The notes under the pieces are model-generated. The model did not search any database. It saw nothing but the letters and a program-made list of their open reading frames with translations, and was not told where the DNA came from. A stretch of 64,000 nucleotides of DNA from Mucilaginibacter sp. L3T2-6 (GTDB lineage: Bacteria > Bacteroidota > Bacteroidia > Sphingobacteriales > Sphingobacteriaceae). The stretch is taken from the NCBI RefSeq assembly GCF_030519355.1, contig NZ_JAUMKC010000018.1, positions 62,001 to 126,000 on the forward strand, given 5' to 3'. Below are positions 1-8,767 of this stretch, piece by piece. A program made the translations under genes and the position numbers. How positions within the stretch are numbered: the first letter of the stretch is position 1; each line of letters starts with the position of its first letter.

Positions 1-238
1 CTCTGAAATAATCCAGTCCGCTGCCATAAACTATTGAATTGTTGTTTACCCGGCTGCCATTAAGCGTAAAATTAAGCGGCTGCTGCCCGGGTGAATCCTG
101 GATAACACTCAGCAGCGCTACCGGCGGCGGCGGGGTAGTATCGTGATTTTTTATGCACGATGTTAAAGCCATGGATAATATGCATACTGCACCAATCCTT
201 GCCACTAATCCTTTTGAAATGTTTTTAAAGTTTTTCAT
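1..238 (-). CDS. DUF4397-like lipoprotein, partial (N-terminal end)
   Basis: The gene runs off the left edge, so only about the first 79 residues are visible. They begin with a signal peptide ending in a lipobox-like SMALTSC, which predicts an acylated outer-membrane or periplasmic lipoprotein, then a proline-rich linker (TTPPPPV) and the opening of a globular domain (VALLSVIQDSPGQQPLNF). That opening resembles DUF4397 proteins of Bacteroidota, where a 'V.DSP' motif introduces a beta-sandwich. The family's role is not known. The start is the ATG at 236-238. The DUF4397 assignment rests on a short stretch and is moderate in confidence; the lipoprotein call is firmer. Confidence 0.6.
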   Translation of the reverse strand, partial: MKNFKNISKGLVARIGAVCILSMALTSCIKNHDTTPPPPVALLSVIQDSPGQQPLNFTLNGSRVNNNSIVYGSGLDYFR

Positions 239-343
239 AATCTATAATCAGAAAGTAAGTTTATAATGGCATTACGAAGTAAAAATGAATTGCGCTACAG
301 TGATATTTCCAAAACTGATTTTTATTTTTTATCTCAAAAGCAA

Positions 344-371
344 AAAGCCGCCCTGTAAACAGAACGGCTTT
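344..371 (-). terminator. Rho-independent terminator of the M28 peptidase gene
   Basis: Perfect 7-bp arms AAAGCCG (344-350) and CGGCTTT (365-371) with an inner CTGT/ACAG pairing. On the minus strand the hairpin is followed by a T-rich stretch. It lies just beyond the stop codon at 391. Confidence 0.75.
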
Positions 372-390
372 GATACTAAGTTAAATAATG

Positions 391-1947
391 TTATAAACCG
401 TCAAACACGAAAGTGCCTTTTTCTGCCGGCTTACGTGGCATCATATCGGGCCTTACGCTGGTTTGATACACAAAAGAAGCTACAATAATAGCCGCTTGTT
501 TAAGGTCTTCGATTTTTAAATGGTCGTAATTGTCCATGTTGCTGTGGTGTGTACGCGTCTCATAATCAATAGGGTCCTGTATAAACTGGAATCCCGGGAT
601 ACCTGCCCAGTCAAACGACAGGTGGTCGGTTGAGCCTGTGTTGGCAAGAGTTACAGTGCTGGCGCCCAAATCGGCAAACGGTTTAAACCACTGTTCAAAT
701 ACGGGTTTAATTGCCGTGTTGCCTTGTGCAAATATGCCCCTGATTTTGCCGGTTCCGTTATCGAGGTTAAAATATGCAGACACCTTAGCAGCTTCAGGCT
801 TTAACACCATGTCGGTTCCCCTGAAGTGATTTTTTACATAGCCGTATGAGCCTAAAAGCCCCTGTTCTTCGCCGCCCCACAAAGCGATCCGGATAGTACG
901 TTTGGGTTTTAAACCAAGCGAATCCAGCAACCGAACAGCTTCCAGCATCACAATACAACCTGCTCCGTTATCGGTAGCGCCGGTTGATGACGCCCAGGCA
1001 TCCATATGGCCCCCAAGCATTACCAGCTGCGATTTTAGCTTGGGATCCGTGCCCGGGATTTCGCCCACTACGTTGTATCCCTTCGTGTCCGCATCGTAAA
1101 ATTTACCTTTAACATTCAGGTTCAGCTCAACATTCTGGCCCGATTCAACCAGTCTTTTTATACGCTGTCCGTCTTCTGATGAGATTGCCACTTTAACCAC
1201 GCTTGCCTCTGTATTGGTTTTGTAGCCAATAAGACCCTGAACAAACACGGTACCGTTTCGATTTTCATTACCACTGGTAAGAATAGCCAATGCACCTGCT
1301 TGTTTGATAAGCTCCGGAACCCTGGCGATCACCTTAAAAAATTTAAGGTAGCCTTCCAGTACCTGGCGGCTGAGCATATAAGTATCTTTCATATTGGCCA
1401 ATGCAGTATCAGACAACCGCTCGGCAGATGGTTTAAAATCGGCATCGTATGCTGGCGCCTTACCGGCGATCAGTACAAACTTTCCCTTAAAGTCAGCAGA
1501 ATGCTTAATGATGTAGGCGGTATCCATAGCATTTGCCTGTGGTAAAATCACCACGCCGCCGCTAACCGGTCCGTTAGTGTTGCCTGTCCATGGTTCAGGA
1601 TAAGCGATAATCGATTGCGAATAAGGCGACTTAAATGAAATGCTGAAGTCCTGTATTTCCCAGCCTTTGCCGAAATCGCCCCAGGGCTCCATGGCGGTAT
1701 TTTTCATCCCCCATTTTTTCATGGTTTCAACAGCCCACATACCAGCTCGTTTATATCCAGGTGAATTGGTAAGCCTTGGCCCGGCAACATCGGTAATATA
1801 ATGAGCGATCATCGGGATATGTGAATTCGACATTTCGGCCCTGCGAATTTTGCCGAATACGGCGGTATCAACGTTCTCCTGTGCGTATAAGCTTGCGGAG
1901 GCCAACATCAAAACCGCTAAAACGGGTTTAAAGTAGTTGTGTTTCAT
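391..1947 (-). CDS. Exported M28-family zinc metallopeptidase (PA domain)
   Basis: This is a 518-residue secreted aminopeptidase or carboxypeptidase-like enzyme. A signal peptide covers residues 1-22 (cut after SASLYA). A protease-associated domain occupies roughly 130-270 and the M28 catalytic domain follows. Expected ligands for two zinc ions are visible: H314 in GGHMDAW, D326 in TDNGAG, the Glu pair E360-E361 in WGGEEQG, D396 in NLDNG and H467/H468 in THHSN. Length and domain order fit the bacterial carboxypeptidase Q-like group, which trims peptides in the periplasm. The gene is monocistronic, with a terminator at 344-371. The exact substrate cannot be read from sequence. Confidence 0.93.
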   Translation of the reverse strand: MKHNYFKPVLAVLMLASASLYAQENVDTAVFGKIRRAEMSNSHIPMIAHYITDVAGPRLTNSPGYKRAGMWAVETMKKWGMKNTAMEPWGDFGKGWEIQDFSISFKSPYSQSIIAYPEPWTGNTNGPVSGGVVILPQANAMDTAYIIKHSADFKGKFVLIAGKAPAYDADFKPSAERLSDTALANMKDTYMLSRQVLEGYLKFFKVIARVPELIKQAGALAILTSGNENRNGTVFVQGLIGYKTNTEASVVKVAISSEDGQRIKRLVESGQNVELNLNVKGKFYDADTKGYNVVGEIPGTDPKLKSQLVMLGGHMDAWASSTGATDNGAGCIVMLEAVRLLDSLGLKPKRTIRIALWGGEEQGLLGSYGYVKNHFRGTDMVLKPEAAKVSAYFNLDNGTGKIRGIFAQGNTAIKPVFEQWFKPFADLGASTVTLANTGSTDHLSFDWAGIPGFQFIQDPIDYETRTHHSNMDNYDHLKIEDLKQAAIIVASFVYQTSVRPDMMPRKPAEKGTFVFDGL

Positions 1948-2064
1948 GTTCTTTTAGTTCTGTGGATTTTGGTCAGTTAATTATATAAAACTAAGATATT
2001 GGCTTTGCAACCGCAACTTTATTTGAAAAGCTCGTTTAAAACCATTAAGGCAGACAGTTTTCGC

Positions 2065-2667
2065 TCAACGGTCCTTCAATTTGGCAATGTGCTTATTTTG
2101 GATTCCCGACATGAATATAATCATGCATATCGCCAATAGTGGCAAAAAGCATATCCGGCTGCGTATTCCAAACATCACCCTGCGTCCCCAGGAATGAATC
2201 ACCGGCGGAGCCGGACACAACGGATACAAACCACTCAAGAAACTCATAGCACATACTGATCGCCATGCAGACGGTAACCGTGAGAAAAGCCATCCAGCCT
2301 TTTCCACGAACTACTTGCTTTCTTATCAAGACTTCACGAACAATTAAGCCGGTACAAAGCCTTGCGCAAAATGCCCAAGCTTATCATAGTTGTTCCGGGT
2401 TTGATGCAACATATCGCGAACCCAGTTAAATGCGGGCACCTGGGCATAGGTATAGTGACCTCCGACAAATAGGATGTAACATTGTATAAGGATAAAGCAA
2501 TACGTAAGGTAGCTGAACCTGAATTTTCTAAAAGTAATAAGCAATATGAAAAAGCCTGCAATTTCAGGAAAGACTTCCAGTATCCAGGTAAAATAATCGT
2601 GCGGACTAATGGCCGAAACTCCCAGGCCGGCCCAGAACAAAATAATAAGCAGATAATATTTTTGCAT
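2065..2667 (-). pseudogene. DUF2238 (YjdF-like) inner-membrane protein, two frameshifts
   Basis: Three overlapping minus-strand frames together spell one membrane protein of about 200 residues. Frame one (2667 to 2344) gives the N-terminal half, ending DKLGHFAQGFVPA just before a TAA. The next frame continues with LIVREVLIRKQVVRGKGW and ELEWF/FLGTQGDVWNTQPDM-type motifs characteristic of DUF2238. A second shift near 2133 is needed to reach the natural-looking end AICMIIFMSGIQNKHIAKL, stopping at 2065. Both shifts are repaired by adding one base (TT to TTT near 2345; GG to GGG near 2133). E. coli YjdF has a similar length. Its role is unknown. Either a decayed gene or sequencing errors; see findings. 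Confidence 0.8.
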
Positions 2668-2705
2668 ACCCTAATGTAGCACTATCGCTATTATATAGAC
2701 TGTTA

Positions 2706-2903
2706 TTAATCCATTTTGCTAAATTTTAAATATTCTGTTTCATTTTCTTCCGAACCTCTGGTTTCGTTTTGTTCGGTATCTGCAAATAATTTTCGGTCTT
2801 TGGTTAAAATTGGGGGGACGCCGTACAGGCCTATGCCAGCCAAAGCCAGCATAAGAAAAAGAATCAGGGCACAAAGCCTTAACACCTTTTTTATGGGTTT
2901 CAT
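2706..2903 (-). CDS. Small single-pass membrane protein, hypothetical
   Basis: A 65-residue protein with a basic N-terminus (MKPIKKVLRL), one hydrophobic helix at about residues 10-30 ending in a Gly-rich turn, and a charged soluble tail rich in Glu and Asn. I recognise similar short proteins (MKPIKK.L start, LALAGIGLYG helix) as recurrent in Sphingobacteriaceae, but no function is known to me. The ORF is real-looking because its composition matches a membrane-anchored peptide and nothing else occupies the interval. Start ATG at 2903; no clear promoter box. Confidence 0.55.
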   Translation of the reverse strand: MKPIKKVLRLCALILFLMLALAGIGLYGVPPILTKDRKLFADTEQNETRGSEENETEYLKFSKMD

Positions 2904-2982
2904 AAGAATATTTTAAAATAATTGAGAAGCTGATTTTATAAGCAGCGTTGATTGATTGCGGCAGGCCGCTAAAGAGTGGAGT

Positions 2983-3375
2983 TTATATCAGGACTATGTC
3001 AGGATCGTCGTATTGTTGAGAAGTTATTTTGGGCTGATAAAAGAACCAGTTGTCCGGCTTACCGATAGTTTTGCTGTTGTAAACTTTATTGAGTGTTTTA
3101 GTGTGAAGACTAGCGAAACGTGATAATACTGTTAGTGGCTTATCAATTGAAATCAGCCGGTTCTGTAACTGATATACTTGTATGATAGCTCTTTGGTAGG
3201 TAATACTTTTTACAGCATGCCTTTCTGAAATGTAGAAGACTTCAGTGCCTGATAGTTCTTGATTGGGCTGGGCTCGCAGCGTAGCGCCCGAAAATAAAAA
3301 GACGCCCGGCAACAGGGCAATTGCCAGCAGCCATTTGATGAATAGCGCTTGATAATTAAAATGCCGGTCATTCAT
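2983..3375 (-). CDS. Hypothetical protein with one N-terminal membrane segment
   Basis: I do not recognise this family. The open frame extends upstream to 3411, but the second methionine (MNDRHFNYQ, at 3375) is the more natural start because it places the basic stretch directly before one hydrophobic segment (LLAIALLPGVFLF) that looks like a signal anchor or an uncleaved signal followed by AQPNQ. The rest, about 100 residues, is soluble with no metal-binding or catalytic motif. It is flanked by a small membrane protein and, divergently, by an exporter gene. Confidence 0.5.
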   Translation of the reverse strand: MNDRHFNYQALFIKWLLAIALLPGVFLFSGATLRAQPNQELSGTEVFYISERHAVKSITYQRAIIQVYQLQNRLISIDKPLTVLSRFASLHTKTLNKVYNSKTIGKPDNWFFYQPKITSQQYDDPDIVLI

Positions 3376-3497
3376 TGTAGCATAAATATACAAAGAAAGG
3401 CTGTAAATCAACTATTTAATACCCGGATATAATGGGTTGTCATTATTTCCGCCCTACGTTGGCATATATTCACCGTATTCAATTAGCCTCACATTTA

Positions 3498-3505
3498 TAT
3501 TTTTG
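3498..3505 (+). promoter_or_regulatory. Bacteroidetes -7 promoter box
   Basis: TATTTTTG is a full match to TAnnTTTG. It ends five bases before the ATG of the DHA2 exporter at 3511, implying a very short or absent mRNA leader. No convincing -33 element is seen. Confidence 0.45.
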
Positions 3506-3510
3506 GCTTT

Positions 3511-5025
3511 ATGCAAACAGTTCAGTCTAAAGCCGGAAGCAAAGAATGGATAGCACTTGCCGTGCTTGCATTGCCTACTTTACTGGTATCAATGGACACC
3601 ACGGTTGTTTACCTCGCAGTGCCATCCATCAGCCAGGCACTTAAACCGTCCAGTTCACAGCAGTTGTGGATAACAGATATTTATGGTTTTTTGGAATGCG
3701 GTTTCCTGATTACAATGGGGACAGTTGGCGACAGGATTGGCCGCCGAAAGCTATTGCTGGCAGGCGCCATAGCATTTGCGGCAGCATCTGCATTGGCCGC
3801 ATTTGCAAAAAACGCCGATCTGCTTATATGTGCCCGGGCCATGCTCGGTATAGCAGGGGCTACCTTATTGCCCTCTACGCTTTCTATGATTCGCAATATG
3901 TTTCATAACGATAACCAGCGCAACTTTGCCGTGGGGTTGTGGACTACCTGCTTTTCAACAGGCACAATGTTAGGACCGGTGGTTGGCGGTTTTTTGCTGA
4001 CTCACTTCTGGTGGGGCTCGGTGTTTTTGATGAGTGTGCCTGTGATGATACTGTTTTTAATATTGGGTCCCTTGCTGCTTCCGGAATTTAAGGATCCGGG
4101 CACTGCAAAGTTTGATTTCATCAGTGTAGTTTTGTTGTTGGTAACTATACTGCCTGTTACCTTTGGCATAAAAGAACTTGCAGAAAAAGGTTTAGAGCCT
4201 GCGATGTTAATACCGGCTTTAATTGGCGGCGCGTTTGGCGTCGTATTCTTTCGCCGTCAGCAAAAATTGACCGCCCCCCTGATCAACCTGGACCTATTCA
4301 AAATACCACTTTTCCGTATTGCGCTGGTTACAACTTGCATCGCGTTGTTTATGTGGTGCGGCATCTTTTTATTTGTGGGGCAATACCTGCAATTGGCCTT
4401 AGGCATGACGCCGCTTGCCGCCGGGCTGTGGACCTTACCGGCAGCTATTATCAGCACCTTTTCCTGCTCATTTGCAGCTCCGCTAAGCAAGTTCATCCGT
4501 AAGTCGCTATTAATCACGCTGTCGTTAATAACAATGGGAGTTGGGCTAACCGTTTTCACACGTATCAATACAGATCTAACGGTAATGCTTATCGCCTCAA
4601 TGCTGATCTCCACCGGCTGCGGGATGGCCGTAACCTTAAGTATGGGTAATGTAATGACAGCCGCGCCACCCGAACGGGCTGGTGCGGCGGCAGGTATTTC
4701 GGAAACAATCACAACATTAGGCGGCTCATTTGGTATTGCTTTGCTTGGTAGTATCGGTGTGGCGGTATACCGAATGGATTTTTTGAGGTTGAAAGAAACA
4801 GGGCTTCCGCAAAGCGCAATTCATGCTGCTTCTGCAACTTTTGGGGCCGCGGTGGAGAATGCAAAACAGCTTCCCGGCGCGGCTCAGCATGGCATTTTAA
4901 CGATAGCCCGTAATGCCTTCCTGCATTCGTTTAGAGTTAGCGCCATAATAGCTGCAATATTGATGTTTACTGTCGCTTTTATTGTAGGAAGAATGTTCAG
5001 GAAAAATAAGCTAACGGCAGGTTGA
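3511..5025 (+). CDS. DHA2-family MFS drug:H+ antiporter (14 TM)
   Basis: A 504-residue major facilitator of the DHA2 (QacA/EmrB/SmvA-like) type, expected to have 14 membrane helices in the inner membrane and to export cationic drugs or metabolites by proton antiport. The first helix carries the D in SMDTTVVYLAVPSI, typical of this group. Motif A is seen as GDRIGRRKLLLAG near residue 73-85, and the antiporter motif C region as TGTMLGPVVGGF near 150-161. It lies upstream of, and in the same direction as, the sugar-acid dehydratase, separated by 132 bp that hold an inverted repeat, so co-transcription is uncertain. Substrate unknown. Confidence 0.88.
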   Translation: MQTVQSKAGSKEWIALAVLALPTLLVSMDTTVVYLAVPSISQALKPSSSQQLWITDIYGFLECGFLITMGTVGDRIGRRKLLLAGAIAFAAASALAAFAKNADLLICARAMLGIAGATLLPSTLSMIRNMFHNDNQRNFAVGLWTTCFSTGTMLGPVVGGFLLTHFWWGSVFLMSVPVMILFLILGPLLLPEFKDPGTAKFDFISVVLLLVTILPVTFGIKELAEKGLEPAMLIPALIGGAFGVVFFRRQQKLTAPLINLDLFKIPLFRIALVTTCIALFMWCGIFLFVGQYLQLALGMTPLAAGLWTLPAAIISTFSCSFAAPLSKFIRKSLLITLSLITMGVGLTVFTRINTDLTVMLIASMLISTGCGMAVTLSMGNVMTAAPPERAGAAAGISETITTLGGSFGIALLGSIGVAVYRMDFLRLKETGLPQSAIHAASATFGAAVENAKQLPGAAQHGILTIARNAFLHSFRVSAIIAAILMFTVAFIVGRMFRKNKLTAG

Positions 5026-5038
5026 TGTTCTTTTCGTG

Positions 5039-5113
5039 GAGACGCAATGCTTTGCTTTTTTTGTCGGCAGGCTATCGAAAAGTAGCTTTTATAAGACCCG
5101 GGTATCGCGTCTC
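5039..5113. repeat. Split inverted repeat GAGACGC...GCGTCTC
   Basis: Seven-base arms GAGACGC (5039-5045) and GCGTCTC (5107-5113) enclose 61 bases. The left arm continues as AATGCTTTGC followed by seven T's, which could act as a weak terminator for the exporter gene. The arrangement looks like an intergenic palindromic repeat opened by other sequence. Confidence 0.4.
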
Positions 5114-5157
5114 TGTAAAAAAAACTAACTTTACCCATCACAAGCCCAATTATAAAC

Positions 5158-6873
5158 ATGAGTGAAAAAAAGCTGCGCAGCAGTGAATGGTTTGGCCGTA
5201 CAGGCAAGGATGGCTTTATTTATCGTTCCTGGATGAAAAACCAGGGTATCCCAGCGCACGAATTTAAGGGTAAGCCGGTAATCGGCATTTGTAATACATG
5301 GTCGGAATTGACGCCTTGCAATGCACACTTCCGCGAACTGGCTGAATCCGTAAAGCACGGCATTTACGAGGCCGGTGGTTTTCCGGTTGAGTTTCCTGTG
5401 ATGTCACTGGGCGAAACGCTTATTAAACCCACAGCGATGCTTTATCGTAACCTGGCAAGCATGGATGTAGAAGAATCGATAAGGGCCAATCCTCTTGATG
5501 GGGTAGTGCTGCTGTGCGGCTGCGATAAAACCACGCCATCGCTGATTATGGGCGCATGCAGCGTGAATATTCCAACTATCGTAGTCTCGGGCGGCGCTAT
5601 GCTTACCGGCAAGTACGAAGGCAGGGACATTAGCACTTCGGATGTATGGCGTTTTTCTGAAGCACAACGCTCCGGCAGGATGACGGAGGAAGAAATGAAT
5701 GTTGCTGAGGCCTGCATGTCGCGAAGCAGGGGGCATTGCGCTGTAATGGGCACAGCATCTACTATGGCCGTTATGACAGAGGCACTTGGCTTATCACTCC
5801 CCGAAAATGCCGCCATTCCTGCGGCTGACTCTCGGCGTAAGCTGCTGGCCCACCTGTCAGGTATGCGGATTGTAGATATGGTTAAAGAAGATTTGAAATT
5901 ATCGGATGTATTGACCCGTGAAGCCTTCGAGAATGCAATTATTGCCAATGCGGCTATCGGCGGTTCTACCAATTTTATCATTCACTTACTGGCCATTGCC
6001 GGCAGAATTGGAGTTGAATTAACGATAGATGATTTTGACACTGCTGCAAAAGGCGTCCCGTTGCTGGTTAATCTTCAGCCCTCCGGCAAGTACTTTATGG
6101 AAGACCTTTATTATGCAGGTGGCATACCCGCTGTAATGAAGGAACTTGACTCTTTATTGCATCGTGAAACAATTACGGTAAGCGGCAAACCTATAGCAGA
6201 AAACTATCGGAACGCTGCGTGCTATAACCGGGACGTGATAGCAACTATTGCCGAACCGTTTAATCAACTGGCCGGCATAACCGTTTTGAAGGGCAATTTG
6301 TGCCCAAATGGCGCAGTGATGAAGCCGTCTGCGGCTAATACAGCGCTGATGCAGCATACAGGTAAAGCTGTAGTTTTTGAAAATATAGAAGATTACAAGG
6401 CGAGGATAGATGACCCGTTGCTTGATGTTGACGAAAACAGCGTATTGGTTTTAAAAAACGTCGGTCCGCAAGGCTATCCTGGCATGCCTGAAGTTGGCAA
6501 TATGTCGTTGCCTAAAAAGCTGCTTGAAAAAGGAGTTACCGATATGGTGCGCATTTCAGACGGGCGTATGAGCGGAACCGGTTTTGGCACTGTGGTGCTG
6601 CATGTTTCTCCCGAAGCGGCCGCAGGTGGTACCATCGCCATTGTGCAGGATGGCGACCTGATTACGCTTGATGTTGCCAGTAAAACATTGCACCTGGCGC
6701 TTAGCGGGGAAGATATTGAAAAACGTAAGCAAAACATGCTTCCCTCTTATCCGCAAGTACAGCGCGGCTATACCTGGCTTTACCAGCAAAATGTTGAGCA
6801 AGCGCATTTGGGAGCCGATTTTGGCTTCCTTAAGGGCGGCAGCGGCAGTGAGGTGTTAAGGGATTCGCATTAA
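5158..6873 (+). CDS. IlvD/Edd-family sugar-acid (pentonate-type) dehydratase
   Basis: A 571-residue [2Fe-2S] dehydratase that removes water from an aldonic acid to give a 2-keto-3-deoxy acid. The likely cluster ligands are C54 (LTPCN), C122 (CGCDKTTPS) and C194 (RGHCAVMGTAST); K124 follows as the metal-site lysine. The opening SSEWFGRTGKDGFIYRSWMK and the overall length match the L-arabinonate/D-xylonate dehydratase branch rather than the amino-acid enzyme dihydroxy-acid dehydratase. It sits ten bases upstream of an SDR gene, as expected for a non-phosphorylative sugar oxidation pathway. The exact sugar acid cannot be assigned. Confidence 0.9.
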   Translation: MSEKKLRSSEWFGRTGKDGFIYRSWMKNQGIPAHEFKGKPVIGICNTWSELTPCNAHFRELAESVKHGIYEAGGFPVEFPVMSLGETLIKPTAMLYRNLASMDVEESIRANPLDGVVLLCGCDKTTPSLIMGACSVNIPTIVVSGGAMLTGKYEGRDISTSDVWRFSEAQRSGRMTEEEMNVAEACMSRSRGHCAVMGTASTMAVMTEALGLSLPENAAIPAADSRRKLLAHLSGMRIVDMVKEDLKLSDVLTREAFENAIIANAAIGGSTNFIIHLLAIAGRIGVELTIDDFDTAAKGVPLLVNLQPSGKYFMEDLYYAGGIPAVMKELDSLLHRETITVSGKPIAENYRNAACYNRDVIATIAEPFNQLAGITVLKGNLCPNGAVMKPSAANTALMQHTGKAVVFENIEDYKARIDDPLLDVDENSVLVLKNVGPQGYPGMPEVGNMSLPKKLLEKGVTDMVRISDGRMSGTGFGTVVLHVSPEAAAGGTIAIVQDGDLITLDVASKTLHLALSGEDIEKRKQNMLPSYPQVQRGYTWLYQQNVEQAHLGADFGFLKGGSGSEVLRDSH

Positions 6874-6883
6874 TTTATTAATA

Positions 6884-7651
6884 ATGACAGAAAAGAAATT
6901 CGACGGCCAGGTGGCTGTAGTAACGGGTGCAGGGCAGGGTATAGGTTTCGAAATTGCAAGACAGTTGGCGCATCAGGGCGCTTCAGTAATTTTAAATGAT
7001 ATTGAAGATGAATTGGCGAGCAAGGCAGCTGATACTATAAAAAACGAGGGCGGTAAATGTGAGGCTGTAGCAGGCGATGTAAGCAACGTCGCATTTATCC
7101 AATATTTAGTGGATGAGGCCGTAGAAAAATTCGGCAAGCTTACAATCGCCATAGCTAATGCCGGGATAACCACTTTTGGTGATTTCCTGGAATATCAGCC
7201 TGAATCGTTACAGCAGCTGATGGGCCTTAATTTGTACGGCAGCTTTTTCCTTACACAGCGGGCCGCGATTCAGATTAAAAAACAAGGTTCGGGCGGCAGA
7301 ATATTGCTGATGTCATCAGTAACAGGGCACCAGGCACATAAAAACCTGGCAGCATACGGTATGACCAAGGCGGGGCTTAATATGCTAGCCAAGAGTTTGG
7401 TGGCCGAATTGTCACCTTATAATATTACTATTAATACTATTGCGCCGGGGGCCACACTAACCGAACGAACCATGATGGATGAAGACTACAAAGATATCTG
7501 GTCGCGCATAACACCTATAGGTAAGCCGGCTACGGTGCAGGATATCGCCAATGCGGCTTTGTTTTTCGTTTCGCCGGAGTCTGGCCATGTAACTGGTCAG
7601 AGCCTGGTTGTTGATGGCGGGTGGACTTCGATGAGCCCTTCGCCATATTAA
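6884..7651 (+). CDS. SDR-family NAD(P)-dependent oxidoreductase
   Basis: A classical 255-residue short-chain dehydrogenase. The Rossmann glycine motif is TGAGQGIG (14-21), with D39 after beta-2 favouring NAD(H). NAG is at 92-94, and the catalytic set is N116, S144/S145, Y158 and K162 (YGMTK). It ends with the usual GQSLVVDGGW. The gene follows the dehydratase by ten bases, so it very likely acts in the same pathway, either oxidising the aldose to a lactone upstream or oxidising the 2-keto-3-deoxy acid downstream. A bidirectional terminator follows. Confidence 0.9.
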   Translation: MTEKKFDGQVAVVTGAGQGIGFEIARQLAHQGASVILNDIEDELASKAADTIKNEGGKCEAVAGDVSNVAFIQYLVDEAVEKFGKLTIAIANAGITTFGDFLEYQPESLQQLMGLNLYGSFFLTQRAAIQIKKQGSGGRILLMSSVTGHQAHKNLAAYGMTKAGLNMLAKSLVAELSPYNITINTIAPGATLTERTMMDEDYKDIWSRITPIGKPATVQDIANAALFFVSPESGHVTGQSLVVDGGWTSMSPSPY

Positions 7652-7687
7652 GAACGGTACTTACCTGAGACTAAGACTCTAAAACGA

Positions 7688-7721
7688 AAAAGCGCCTTCG
7701 GTTTAACCAGAAAGCGCTTTT
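7688..7721. terminator. Bidirectional terminator between SDR and cold-shock genes
   Basis: Arms AAAAGCGC (7688-7695) and GCGCTTTT (7714-7721), perfect 8 bp, with A/T runs on both sides, so it can stop transcription from either convergent gene. Confidence 0.8.
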
Positions 7722-7740
7722 AAGATTGTTTAATAGTATG

Positions 7741-7932
7741 TTAAGCTATCTTTACTCGTACGGCGTTAGGGCCTTTTCTACCTTCTTCTACTTCATACTG
7801 TACGGTGTCATTCTCGCGGATGCGGTCGATTAGTCCTGATGAATGTACAAAGACTTCTTTGTCACCGTTGCTTGGGATAATAAATCCAAAGCCTTTTTCT
7901 TCGTTAAAAAACTTTACTGTTCCTTCTTGCAT
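7741..7932 (-). CDS. Cold-shock domain protein (CspA family)
   Basis: A 63-residue single-OB-fold RNA/DNA-binding protein. RNP1 is KGFGFI (residues 13-18) and RNP2 is VFVHSS (27-32), so the nucleic-acid-binding face is intact. Proteins of this family melt RNA structure and act as RNA chaperones in the cytoplasm. The gene is alone, with about 120 bp of AT-rich upstream sequence that could serve as a long leader, as is common for cold-shock genes; TACATTTA upstream is a one-mismatch promoter box. Confidence 0.93.
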   Translation of the reverse strand: MQEGTVKFFNEEKGFGFIIPSNGDKEVFVHSSGLIDRIRENDTVQYEVEEGRKGPNAVRVKIA

Positions 7933-8052
7933 TATATTGATATTAATAGCGGTAAATGTAGTTAATATTATTTACCAAACATCTATAATAAATTTTTAGC
8001 AGAAATCTTTTTTAAGAGGTTTTAACCTGATGGTTATGTAAATATCTAATTA

Positions 8053-8763
8053 TTAAATGTTTTCCAGGAAAAGGCAACACAAGGCTCCGGCCGAAGTATT
8101 CATAAAATTCACTGCATTATTTCCAATTATTCCTTTCTTTTCGAGAGTTGCGCCTAACAATGAGTCGATAAAATTGCCGGTAAGGCCCGCAATTATTATC
8201 CATATCAACTCCTTACACCAGCCTTGTGAAATACCGTACACCAGCGCTATCAGTACACATCCTCCGGCTCCGGCCAGGGTACCTTCCAGGCTTATAACGC
8301 CGTCAAGCCCGGGTTTATCTTTTTTTAATGTTACAACATTGTAAAAACTGCGGCCCAATAGGGTGCCTAATTCGGATGATATCGTATCTGCGGTGGCAGC
8401 GGCGAGGCTTCCGGCCAGCATTAACTGTAACGTATGCGCAGATGAAGGAAAATACCATGCCAACGCCCCGGTGATAGCTGCCACGCCGCCGTTTGCAAAC
8501 ACCTGCCCGGCGGTGCGGCAACCCTTGTTGGCTTCGGCAAAGCCCAGCGCTTGCTTTTTATTTAGCCCTTGTCCTGTAGCCCACGAACCCAACACAAAAA
8601 ATAAAGTAAGGAGGATTATACCTGTATAACTATCACCGAGGTACACTAACCCACCAACAACAAAACCTAAACCGGCGCCGGATACCGTTAGCTTTTTTGC
8701 AACAACGCTCAACACAGCGCCGGTAAAAAGCAAGGTATAAATAAGATAGGGGATGAGGGTCAT
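8053..8763 (-). CDS. DUF92 integral membrane protein
   Basis: A 236-residue protein made almost wholly of hydrophobic helices, matching DUF92 (TMEM19-like). Visible family features include the GLGFVVGGLVYLG stretch near the N-terminus, the central AATADTISSELGTLLG motif, and the C-terminal GNFIDSLLGATLE followed by NNAVNFMNT. Some plant relatives are linked to phytyl-phosphate kinase activity, but no role should be assumed here. The gene stands alone; its promoter box lies almost on the start codon. Confidence 0.88.
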   Translation of the reverse strand: MTLIPYLIYTLLFTGAVLSVVAKKLTVSGAGLGFVVGGLVYLGDSYTGIILLTLFFVLGSWATGQGLNKKQALGFAEANKGCRTAGQVFANGGVAAITGALAWYFPSSAHTLQLMLAGSLAAATADTISSELGTLLGRSFYNVVTLKKDKPGLDGVISLEGTLAGAGGCVLIALVYGISQGWCKELIWIIIAGLTGNFIDSLLGATLEKKGIIGNNAVNFMNTSAGALCCLFLENI

Positions 8764-8767
8764 GGCT

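Noticed and set aside
285..488. 67-residue ORF overlapping the M28 terminator
   Set aside because: It runs through the terminator hairpin and antisense to the peptidase end; no protein-like features.
4257..4712. 151-residue minus-strand ORF
   Set aside because: Antisense to the DHA2 exporter; residues are a shadow of alternating hydrophobic codons.
5442..5981. 179-residue minus-strand ORF inside the dehydratase
   Set aside because: Antisense to the strongly conserved [2Fe-2S] dehydratase; no independent support.
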